From an uncultured Flammeovirgaceae bacterium (GTDB taxonomy: Bacteria; Bacteroidota; Bacteroidia; Cytophagales; Cyclobacteriaceae): DNA of 7,435 nucleotides. The first letter of the stretch is position 1; every line of letters starts with the position of its first letter. A program made the translations under genes and the position numbers. The DNA is taken from NCBI GenBank assembly GCA_946480685.1, contig CAMLLI010000187.1:1-7435 (forward strand), given 5' to 3'. Positions 1-6,214 of this stretch are shown one piece after another. The notes beneath the pieces are model-generated. The model was not told the DNA's origin and made no database searches. It worked only from the letters and a program-made list of their open reading frames with translations.

Positions 1-110
1 GGCGGAAAGTTCATCAGGTTATCTACATCTACTTCGTCACGACAGGCCGAGAGTTGTACCAGCATCGAGGCGATCAAAAAGTATATATATAATTTTTTCA
101 TAGTATTCAT
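1..110 (-). CDS. Surface lipoprotein, N-terminal fragment (SusE/SusF-position gene, runs off the window)
   Basis: This is the third gene of the minus-strand operon. It starts 13 bp after the susD stop, and only its first 36 codons are present. The start of the protein reads MNTMKKLYIYFLIASMLVQL and is followed by S-A-C-R-D-E. This is a short basic N-terminus, a hydrophobic segment and a lipobox (L-S-A-C, lipidated Cys23), so it is a lipoprotein. The R-D-E directly after the cysteine resembles the basic-plus-acidic lipoprotein export signal described for Bacteroidota surface lipoproteins, so the protein is probably surface-exposed. The start at 110 is preferred over the in-frame ATG at 101 because the susD start has almost the same context (CTAACG-N-ATGAATA). 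Position after susD suggests a SusE/SusF-like or other glycan-binding lipoprotein, but no domain is visible in the fragment and the family is not assigned. Confidence 0.8.
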   Translation of the reverse strand, partial: MNTMKKLYIYFLIASMLVQLSACRDEVDVDNLMNFP

Positions 111-123
111 TCGTTAGGCGTGA

Positions 124-1719
124 TCAATAACCATCGTTCTGTTCCAGCTTCGGATTAGCAATGATCTGCGAGGATGGCAAAGGAAAAACATCGCGGAAAG
201 ATTCTGTTTCTTTTCCTGCTGCTACTTCACCCTTCCACGGCCATGTAGCGCGCGGGTTGTTGTCTTCGTTGTCGGTAAACAAATCGAAGCGTACAAGGTC
301 TGTTCGGCGATGTCCTTCCCAATATAATTCGCGTGCACGTTCATCGATCAGGAAATCGAGCGTGATATCTGACGCTGCTATATTTCCATTGGTATTACCA
401 TAGGCACGCTGACGCAGCGCATTGATATAGGTTACGGATGCCGCCTCACTTCCACCGGTTCCTCCACGTTCTACTGCTTCTGCATACATGAGGTATACAT
501 CTGCGAGGCGGAACACCGGGAAATCTGTATCGACAAATTCAAGGCTTGATCCTGATTCACCATCTGAATTTATATTTCTGAATTTCGGAACCGCATAGCC
601 TTCCTTGAAGGTTGTGATCGGTGTATTCGGAATCTCTTTCGACTGATCGTTGCGGTAGAATATAGCACGCGAATCTGTCGCACCTGTCTCATCCGGGAAG
701 AGATTTACCAGGTTCTTGGTTGTACGAAGTCCGGCCCAGCCTGTGTTAACGCCATAATCTGTAGCAGTCATGGCACCACCGATGGAAGCGTGCACGAGAA
801 ACGTCATACCACCATAAGTCTGTGTATAGTTACCATCGAAATTTATAGTGAAGATGATTTCATCGGAGTTCACGTTATCGAGCGTGAAGAGTGTTCCGTA
901 GTCTTCATCGAGTTCGAAACCAGCATCAATCACTTTCTGACAATAGGTTATACACTCGGTATTTTTATCCTGGCCGGTATATACTTTTCCGTTCAGATAT
1001 AGTTTTGCGAGTAAAGTCCATGCGGCAGCTTTATCTGCGCGACCATAACTGTTCGCACGTGCATCCACCAATTCTGTCTCAATGGCTTTCAATTCACTTT
1101 CGATGAAATCGAATACCTGTTGTTTGGTAGATTGCTCTGGTGCAGCTGTACCAACCGTACTTTCTTCGGTTACCAGCGGAATCGATCCGAACATGTCCAA
1201 TCCATGCCAGTAGCTCAGCGCACGCAGGAAGCGCGCTTCTGCACGGTATACTTTTACATCGGCGCGTATGGCATCCGTTGCGTTGCGCTCATCGAGCTTG
1301 GCATCGGTAGTTTCGCGCAGGAATTCATTCGTCATGGATATCTGAAAGTATATCCGGTTGAACATCGCGTTGATGAATTCATTCTGTGCTGTCCAGGTAT
1401 GTAAATGATACGTTGGTAATGTACCGTCATTCCAGCCGATCACTGCTTCATCGGTTGTTAACTCCTGTGCTTTCCAATATTGACGCAGATAATTCGAGAA
1501 TCCTTCATCTATACCTTTGATATCCGGATTACCGGCAGGACCTTGTTGTCCGCTGATCGCGAGACCGGCATATAGTCTGGCCAGAAACTGCAGATAGGCC
1601 TGTGAGTTGTTAAAGATAACGTCACCGGTAGCAGAGCTCTTGGGTTTTACATCGAGGTCTGTACACGCAGACGCTCCGAGTATCACCACCAGAAATGTTA
1701 TGATATATAGTTTATTCAT
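124..1719 (-). CDS. susD: SusD-family starch-binding outer-membrane lipoprotein
   Basis: This 531-residue surface lipoprotein captures glycan for the SusC porin and forms the lid of the SusCD complex. The signal peptide ends in a lipobox with lipidated Cys19, followed by TDLDVKP, typical of the family. RagB/SusD signatures are FRLADVYLMYAEA (about 403-415), INALRQRAYG (432-441), a block around ERARELYWEGHRR (460-472) followed by TDLVRF, and a C-terminal FPLPSSQI...NDGY (512-531). Compared from memory with B. thetaiotaomicron SusD, it shares the DEG...R, NEL/QELxTDE, GRADKAA.W, YLN..VYTGQ, YGG.T.LV and NxGW blocks. That places R79, Y302 and W328 at the positions of starch-contacting R81, Y296 and W320. 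I94 replaces W96 and G99 replaces N101, while W96 matches W98. The likely ligand is therefore an alpha-glucan. The gene lies 25 bp after susC. No Shine-Dalgarno is seen before the ATG, which is normal in this phylum. Family assignment is certain; the ligand is inferred. Confidence 0.97.
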   Translation of the reverse strand: MNKLYIITFLVVILGASACTDLDVKPKSSATGDVIFNNSQAYLQFLARLYAGLAISGQQGPAGNPDIKGIDEGFSNYLRQYWKAQELTTDEAVIGWNDGTLPTYHLHTWTAQNEFINAMFNRIYFQISMTNEFLRETTDAKLDERNATDAIRADVKVYRAEARFLRALSYWHGLDMFGSIPLVTEESTVGTAAPEQSTKQQVFDFIESELKAIETELVDARANSYGRADKAAAWTLLAKLYLNGKVYTGQDKNTECITYCQKVIDAGFELDEDYGTLFTLDNVNSDEIIFTINFDGNYTQTYGGMTFLVHASIGGAMTATDYGVNTGWAGLRTTKNLVNLFPDETGATDSRAIFYRNDQSKEIPNTPITTFKEGYAVPKFRNINSDGESGSSLEFVDTDFPVFRLADVYLMYAEAVERGGTGGSEAASVTYINALRQRAYGNTNGNIAASDITLDFLIDERARELYWEGHRRTDLVRFDLFTDNEDNNPRATWPWKGEVAAGKETESFRDVFPLPSSQIIANPKLEQNDGY

Positions 1720-1744
1720 ACGTTAGTCATTCAAAAGTTTACGA

Positions 1745-4700
1745 TCAGAAAGTAACATTTACACCTACGATGAACGTGCGTGATCGCGGATACAGGTTGT
1801 TATCAATACCACTGAATACTTCGGGATCAAGTCCTGAATAATCGGTGATGATGAAAAGATTCTGCACCGTTCCATAGAGGCGGAACTTGGCACTGGTATC
1901 AAACAGGTTCGTAGCGGTATATCCCAGCGACAGGTTGTCCATGCGCAGGAACGAAGCTTTCTCTACATAGTAATCAGAGAAATATTGTGGTGACGCGAAG
2001 TTTGTTTCGAGTACAGAGGTAAGCATGTTGCGCGGCACAAAGTTGTCGTTTGCACGAATGAAGTTTGCTGTGTTGGATGCTACGTTGTTATATACATAGT
2101 TACCGAGACTGCTGCGCAGCGTAAAGCTCAGATCGAACTTCTTATAGTTTACCTGTGACGTGATACCAAACATTACTTTCGGTGCACGTTGATGGAATGG
2201 TCTTCTGTCCTGATCGTTTACGGCACCATCACCGCTTACATCTTCATACATGTCCGCGAGATCGGCTTTACCATCTTCGTTATAATCAACACCGTTTACG
2301 AGAGGCTTGCCATCAGCACCGTACTTTTGCTTATACACAAAGAACGAATAGGCAGGTTGTCCTACTTTCAAAATCTGTATATTATTACCTACACCTCCGC
2401 TGATACCACCGGTCTCATATCCTTTGAACTTAGGATCATCGCTTCCATCCAATGCAACAATTTCATTTTTGTTGTACGATGTGTTGAAAGTTATATTCCA
2501 ACGAAGATCCGTTTTTGAAACCGCTACTGCATCGATCGTTAATTCAACTCCGGTATTTTTTATCTCGCCTATATTTGACAAGATAATGTTGGTAAGATTA
2601 GAGCCTGAAGGAACAGCACGCTCGAAGAGAAGATCCTTGGTATCTTTTCTGTAAAAGTCAAGACTACCGGTAAGACGTCCGTTGAGGAAACCATATTCAA
2701 GACCAACGTTATAGGATGTTGTCTCTTCCCATTTCAGATTTGCATCGTAACCATTCGGACGTACCGTTGTGATAAATGTATTACCCAACTGGTATTGTGC
2801 TGTTAATGTACTGGGTGAATAGGTAGCGAGGTAATTATAGTCTGGTATTTCCTGGTTACCGTTTACACCATATCCTACTTTTAATTTCAGGTCGGTAAAT
2901 ATATCGGTAAGTCCTTCCATGAAGCTTTCGTCAATCACGCGCCATGCAAAGGCTGCTGATTGAAATGTACCCCAGCGATTGGCCGGACCGAAACGTGTTG
3001 ATCCGTCTCTGCGCAATGATGCCGTTAACAGGTATTTATCTTTATAGCTATAATTTACTCTTCCGAAGAAAGAGATGAGTCGGTTTTCCAACACGCTGTT
3101 AAAGGCTTCAACTTTTCTGGCAACGGATGGGTTGCTTACACCATAGCCGTTGTCCGTAAGACGTGTAGCACGAAGGCTTGGATATTTAGAGTTCCAATCC
3201 TGCCATGAATAACCTACGGTAACATCTAATGTACTGCTGATGTTTTCGAAGTTGCGTTTATAGTTCAGGAAGCTTTCGAGCAACTGACTTACGCGGGTAT
3301 AATTCTCGATTTTGATTTCCCCTGTATCAGATGCTACTGCAAAATAGTTGGAAGGTTGAAAGCGATCGCGATCGCCTGTAGCCAGATCATAACCAAGATT
3401 TACATTGGCACTTAATCCTTTTATCGGGCGAATCTTATAATCGAACTGTATATTTCCGATACTGCGATTGCTGGTACCGCGCTCGGTAACCTGGTTGAGT
3501 GTTGATACGGGATTTATAGTTGCCTGACGTTCGTAGTCACCGGCTTCATTCTTCCATACGAAGTAACCACCCCATGGACTCGTTGCATCATATATAGGTT
3601 GTGTCGGATCCATTTCCATGGCTGCTCCTACTACCTGCGGAGAAAAACGATCTTGTGTGCGCGCGCCTTTTACATTCGCGATAACACTCAAATCATCATC
3701 AAGCATTTTCTGAGTAAGTCCCATGGAAAAACTGGTACGCTCGGTACTTGAAGTTTTTATTATACCTTCCTGTTTCTGATGACTTACGGAAGCACGGTAG
3801 GTTGTTTTCTCTGTACCGCCCGAGAAAGTTATGTTATGGCTTTGGCCTGTCGCGTCTTGGTATATTTCGTCTTGCCAGTCGGTGTTGGCAGTGCCGAGTT
3901 TGTTAAGATGCTGCGGTGCTTTTGCTGCAATTACTTCACGAAACTGATCAGCTGTGAATACATCCAACCGATCGGCAATTTTTCCAATGGAGTACCAGCC
4001 ATCGTATGATACTGTTGGCAAACCACTCTTTCCTTTTTTGGTGGTGATGATAATAACTCCGTTCGCAGCACGTGAACCATATATAGCAGCAGCTGATGCA
4101 TCCTTCAATACCGTGAATGTCTCAATGTCATTCGGGTTGATGAAGTTCAAAGGATTTCTTCCCTGTGAAAAACCTCCTGGATTGAAAGCTGAGTTGTCAA
4201 CGGGTACACCATCGATCACATATAGCGGCTCGTTACTCGCGTTGAGCGATGTACCTCCACGAATACGAATAGACGATTGTCCACCGGGCTCACCGCTGTT
4301 GGAAGTAATTTGTACACCGGCAATTTTACCAGTTATCAATTGATCCGGCGAAACGATCGCGCCTTTGTTAAAGCTCTGTTCATTTACAGCAGCAACAACA
4401 CCGGTTACATCTTTCTTCTCCTGCTGACCGTAACCAACAACAACAACTTCGGTAAGTGCAGTAACATCACTGTTCAAGGGTATATCTATAACCGATTTCC
4501 CGGCTACCGAAATTTCCTGCGATTGAAAGCCGACAAATGAAAAAACGAGAATTGCGTTTTCCGATACATTCAGAGAGTATCTACCTTCGGCATCTGTAAC
4601 AGTTCCGTTGGTTGTTCCTTTCTCCACGATGCTTACACCAGGCAGTGCTGTTCCGTCATCACCAGAAGTTACCGTACCGGTAATTCTGTTACTCTGCGCC

Positions 4701-4771
4701 AGCGCCTGTACACTGGTGAAGAGCATAGCAATGACAAAAACTTTCAGGGTTACTTGATAAAGTTTCCTCAT
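1745..4771 (-). CDS. susC: SusC/RagA-family TonB-dependent outer-membrane transporter
   Basis: This 1008-residue beta-barrel imports oligosaccharides handed over by SusD, using TonB energy. A signal peptide with likely cleavage after Ala25 (QALA|QS) is followed by a carboxypeptidase-regulatory-like domain (about 29-105, with GTxLPGVSIVEKGTTNGTVTD and SFVGF). Next come the EVVVVGYG segment (108-115) and the TonB plug, with IRIRGGTSL (168-176), LYVIDGVP (183-190) and LKDASAAAIYGSRAANGV (222-239). The barrel runs to the C-terminus and ends in the outer-membrane signal VNVTF with terminal Phe. No STN domain precedes the regulatory-like domain, so there is no sign of sigma/anti-sigma signalling. 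Two acidic Dx(N/S)xDG-type loops (829-840 and 844-855) look like calcium-binding turns. It is first in the operon, followed by susD, and is transcribed divergently from the LacI gene. The reading frame is intact and of usual length. Confidence 0.97.
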   Translation of the reverse strand: MRKLYQVTLKVFVIAMLFTSVQALAQSNRITGTVTSGDDGTALPGVSIVEKGTTNGTVTDAEGRYSLNVSENAILVFSFVGFQSQEISVAGKSVIDIPLNSDVTALTEVVVVGYGQQEKKDVTGVVAAVNEQSFNKGAIVSPDQLITGKIAGVQITSNSGEPGGQSSIRIRGGTSLNASNEPLYVIDGVPVDNSAFNPGGFSQGRNPLNFINPNDIETFTVLKDASAAAIYGSRAANGVIIITTKKGKSGLPTVSYDGWYSIGKIADRLDVFTADQFREVIAAKAPQHLNKLGTANTDWQDEIYQDATGQSHNITFSGGTEKTTYRASVSHQKQEGIIKTSSTERTSFSMGLTQKMLDDDLSVIANVKGARTQDRFSPQVVGAAMEMDPTQPIYDATSPWGGYFVWKNEAGDYERQATINPVSTLNQVTERGTSNRSIGNIQFDYKIRPIKGLSANVNLGYDLATGDRDRFQPSNYFAVASDTGEIKIENYTRVSQLLESFLNYKRNFENISSTLDVTVGYSWQDWNSKYPSLRATRLTDNGYGVSNPSVARKVEAFNSVLENRLISFFGRVNYSYKDKYLLTASLRRDGSTRFGPANRWGTFQSAAFAWRVIDESFMEGLTDIFTDLKLKVGYGVNGNQEIPDYNYLATYSPSTLTAQYQLGNTFITTVRPNGYDANLKWEETTSYNVGLEYGFLNGRLTGSLDFYRKDTKDLLFERAVPSGSNLTNIILSNIGEIKNTGVELTIDAVAVSKTDLRWNITFNTSYNKNEIVALDGSDDPKFKGYETGGISGGVGNNIQILKVGQPAYSFFVYKQKYGADGKPLVNGVDYNEDGKADLADMYEDVSGDGAVNDQDRRPFHQRAPKVMFGITSQVNYKKFDLSFTLRSSLGNYVYNNVASNTANFIRANDNFVPRNMLTSVLETNFASPQYFSDYYVEKASFLRMDNLSLGYTATNLFDTSAKFRLYGTVQNLFIITDYSGLDPEVFSGIDNNLYPRSRTFIVGVNVTF

Positions 4772-4828
4772 AGATTGTTTTGGGTTTATGGTTGAGTTTC
4801 GGGAGTGTTACTTACCCTACTTTGCGTG

Positions 4829-4863
4829 AAAAGGTATCGGAAAAGAGATATTCGAAATTCAAA
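4829..4863 (-). promoter_or_regulatory. Candidate susCD promoter (Bacteroidota -33/-7 type)
   Basis: On the minus strand, TACCTTTT (4836-4829) matches the Bacteroidota -7 consensus TAnnTTTG in all fixed positions except the last. A TTTG lies upstream at 4863-4860, separated by 23 nt, the long end of the reported range. Transcription would start near 4820-4825, giving a leader of about 50 nt. The match is partial and the region is A/T-rich, so this remains a candidate. Confidence 0.3.
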
Positions 4864-4877
4864 AACGGGTAGAAAAA

Positions 4878-4919
4878 TTCACGAAATCGGAGTCGTAATC
4901 GAGGTCGCATTCGTTTGCG
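4878..4919. repeat. Hexamer-phased NNNTCG/NNNNCG array
   Basis: Seven consecutive hexamers each end in CG: ttcACG, aaaTCG, gagTCG, taaTCG, aggTCG, catTCG, tttGCG. The CG dinucleotides begin at 4882, 4888, 4894, 4900, 4906, 4912 and 4918, exactly 6 bp apart, and the middle five are TCG. The first three bases of each hexamer vary. It may be a decayed hexanucleotide repeat or a multi-site protein-binding array. It is non-coding. Confidence 0.55.
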
Positions 4920-4921
4920 AA
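4910..4921. promoter_or_regulatory. Candidate operator, imperfect palindrome TTCG-N4-CGAA
   Basis: TTCGTTTGCGAA has 4-bp inverted arms around TTTG. LacI-family operators are usually palindromes with central CG-containing half-sites, and this one lies about 60 bp before the repressor start and about 45 bp upstream of the candidate susC -33 element. The flanks do not extend the symmetry, so support is weak. Confidence 0.2.
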
Positions 4922-4945
4922 GTTGCGAAAAAAGTTGCACAAACG

Positions 4946-4977
4946 TTGCGGAGTTAAACCGATAGTTCGTAAACTTG
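4946..4977 (+). promoter_or_regulatory. Candidate promoter of the LacI gene, close to the start codon
   Basis: TAAACTTG (4970-4977) matches TAnnTTTG except for one base. A TTG (4946-4948) lies 21 nt upstream as a -33 element. The -7 box ends only 4 bp before the ATG at 4982, so initiation would fall at or very near the start codon and give a leaderless or almost leaderless mRNA. No Shine-Dalgarno precedes the ATG, which is compatible. The imperfect palindrome AGTTCGTAAACT (4964-4975) overlaps the -7 box and would suit autorepression. Confidence 0.3.
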
Positions 4978-4981
4978 CATT

Positions 4982-6028
4982 ATGAAGTATAATCAGGTCA
5001 CCATTAAGGACATTGCCCGCGAGCTGGGCATCTCCCCATCTACCGTATCACGGGCATTAAAGGATCACCCCGATATTAGCCCTGAAACTAAGAAAGCTGT
5101 TAACGAGCTGGCAGAAAAACTAAACTATCAACCAAATATAGTTGCGCTTAGTTTACGCCAGAGTAAAACAAACACAATTGGTGTCATTATACCCGAGATC
5201 GTTCACTTCTTCTTCTCCACGGTTATCAGTGGTATAGAAGATGTAGCGTATAGTGCCGGGTACAACGTAATCATTACACAATCCAACGAATCATTGCAAC
5301 GTGAGAAGACCGACATCAAAGCGCTCTTCAACAGCCGCGTGGATGGTATGCTGATTTCACTTTCGCGTGAGACGAGCAGCTTCGAACACATCGATGCTAC
5401 ACTTGCCAAAGGTGTACCGATGGTGTTCTTCGACCGTGTATATGATACGCCTACTTCAAGCAAAGTAATTGTAGATGACCTGAGCGGTGCTAAAGATGCT
5501 ACGCTACATTTGGTAGAACAGGGCTGCAAGCGGATTGCTCACTTGGAAGGACCTCCGAATCTCGGTATTACCAAGCAACGTCTCGAAGGTTATCTCGAAG
5601 CACTGAATGAAAGCAACATTCCGGTTAACAAAGACATCATCATGTCTTGTCCGCTCGGAACAATAGAAGAAGGTAAAGCTGCAACGGAGAAGCTACTGCA
5701 AATGGAGAATCGTCCGGATGCTATATTTGCTACCAACGACCCTGCAGCGATGGGTGCCATGCAGGCTATAAAAGAAGCTGGCCTCAAGATACCTCAGGAT
5801 ATAGCGGTGGTTGGTTTCAGTAACTGGTTCTTCAGCGCACTGTTAGATCCACCATTGACTTCTGTTGATCAGCCTGGTTTTGAAATGGGACAAGAGGCTG
5901 CTAAACTTTTGATCCGCCAGATCGAAGTGAAATCAAAAGATAATACTGATCCGACACCAGAAACCAAAGTGTTGAAAACGCGTCTCATTGTTCGCGACTC
6001 ATCGTTGAAGTCGGGCAAGAAGAAGTAG
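4982..6028 (+). CDS. LacI-family transcriptional regulator of the sus-like locus
   Basis: This 348-residue sugar-responsive DNA-binding protein probably represses the locus until an intracellular sugar binds. Residues 6-27 form the LacI helix-turn-helix (VTIKDIARELGISPSTVSRAL). A hinge follows at 50-60 (QPN..A.SL, with Leu58 at the usual minor-groove position). The rest is a periplasmic-binding-protein-like sensor: IGVIIPEI from 66, GYNVIITQSNES (93-104), PDAIFATNDPAAMGA (from 245) and GFSNWFFSALLDPPLTSVDQ (278-297). It ends with RLIVRDSS and a lysine-rich tail. Length is normal for the family. The ATG at 4982 is chosen because the HTH begins five residues later, as is usual. It is divergent from susC with a shared 210-bp control region and is followed by its own terminator. 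The effector is not readable from sequence; a malto-oligosaccharide or glucose derivative is inferred from the neighbours. Confidence 0.96.
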   Translation: MKYNQVTIKDIARELGISPSTVSRALKDHPDISPETKKAVNELAEKLNYQPNIVALSLRQSKTNTIGVIIPEIVHFFFSTVISGIEDVAYSAGYNVIITQSNESLQREKTDIKALFNSRVDGMLISLSRETSSFEHIDATLAKGVPMVFFDRVYDTPTSSKVIVDDLSGAKDATLHLVEQGCKRIAHLEGPPNLGITKQRLEGYLEALNESNIPVNKDIIMSCPLGTIEEGKAATEKLLQMENRPDAIFATNDPAAMGAMQAIKEAGLKIPQDIAVVGFSNWFFSALLDPPLTSVDQPGFEMGQEAAKLLIRQIEVKSKDNTDPTPETKVLKTRLIVRDSSLKSGKKK

Positions 6029-6051
6029 TCCTTTCTCTCGTCATTATATGC

Positions 6052-6090
6052 ATAGCCTTGAGCAAGTATTTGTCTCAAGGCTATTTTTTT
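6052..6090 (+). terminator. Intrinsic terminator after the LacI gene
   Basis: A perfect 11-bp stem (ATAGCCTTGAG at 6052-6062, CTCAAGGCTAT at 6074-6084) encloses an 11-nt loop and is followed at once by a T tract (6084-6090). It starts 23 bp after the LacI stop codon. The upstream flank has no matching A run, so it should act in the plus direction only. It separates the regulator from the downstream GH31 gene, which then needs its own promoter. Confidence 0.9.
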
Positions 6091-6214
6091 GAATTATCTT
6101 TCGAGACTAACCAGTTCCCGCAATCGATTTCAGTTTTTTAGTACTGCGTCCCTGTAGGTTAAATGTTTTGAATTAAGTTTACTTGAAACGATTTTTTAAG
6201 GAATAACAAACAAC
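6091..6214 (+). promoter_or_regulatory. Upstream region of the GH31 gene
   Basis: This A/T-rich gap lies between the terminator and the GH31 start and should hold the GH31 promoter. The best -7-like match is TAAGTTTA (6174-6181, last base off consensus), but no TTTG lies at the proper distance upstream, so no promoter is called firmly. GTTT-N5-AAAC (6177-6189) is a weak inverted repeat. AAGTTTAC (6175-6182) also occurs, inverted, at 4969-4976 in the divergent region. No gene is visible here. Confidence 0.4.
6198..6203 (+). promoter_or_regulatory. Shine-Dalgarno-like AAGGAA before the GH31 gene
   Basis: AAGGAA lies 11 nt before the ATG at 6215, with A-rich sequence between. It is the only clear Shine-Dalgarno-like element among the five starts in this window, and the spacing is somewhat long. 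It supports the chosen start. Confidence 0.4.

Larger units (their letters stand above)
4772..4981. promoter_or_regulatory. Divergent promoter region between susC and the LacI gene
   Basis: These 210 bp lie between the two start codons and must hold the susC promoter and probably the repressor promoter. The susC side is A/T-rich, and the leader directly before the susC ATG is A-rich with no Shine-Dalgarno. The LacI side (4882-4950) is unusually rich in CG and TTGC words. These include seven CG dinucleotides in exact 6-bp phase and TTGC at 4915, 4923, 4935 and 4946. Imperfect palindromes are TTCGTTTGCGAA (4910-4921) and AGTTCGTAAACT (4964-4975). No open frame of note fills the gap. The placement makes it the expected binding region for the adjacent LacI-family repressor, but no single operator is proven from the sequence. 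Confidence 0.75.

Noticed and set aside
75..95. TATATATA-rich run
   Set aside because: It lies in the signal-peptide codons of the third operon gene (Lys-Leu-Tyr-Ile-Tyr). It is codon choice, not a repeat or promoter.
3362..3375. 14-bp perfect palindrome GCGATCGCGATCGC inside susC
   Set aside because: It is a tandem GATCGC coding Asp-Arg-Asp-Arg in the barrel. The coding frame explains the symmetry, and nothing nearby suggests a regulatory or mobile-element role.
161..4540. Plus-strand open frames opposite susD and susC
   Set aside because: They are short, without family motifs, and opposite strongly supported SusD and SusC reading frames.
4801..4817. Small hairpin in the susC leader (GGG-AGT / ACT-CCC with a 2-nt bulge)
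   Set aside because: The stem is only six interrupted base pairs with a 3-nt loop and no T tract, too weak to call an attenuator or riboswitch.
5203..5529. Open frame antisense to the LacI gene, and similar antisense frames at 5590-5787, 5869-6078, 6719-7069 and 7130-7420
   Set aside because: Each lies opposite a well-supported coding frame, has no recognisable domain, and one runs across the terminator. They are shadows of the real genes.
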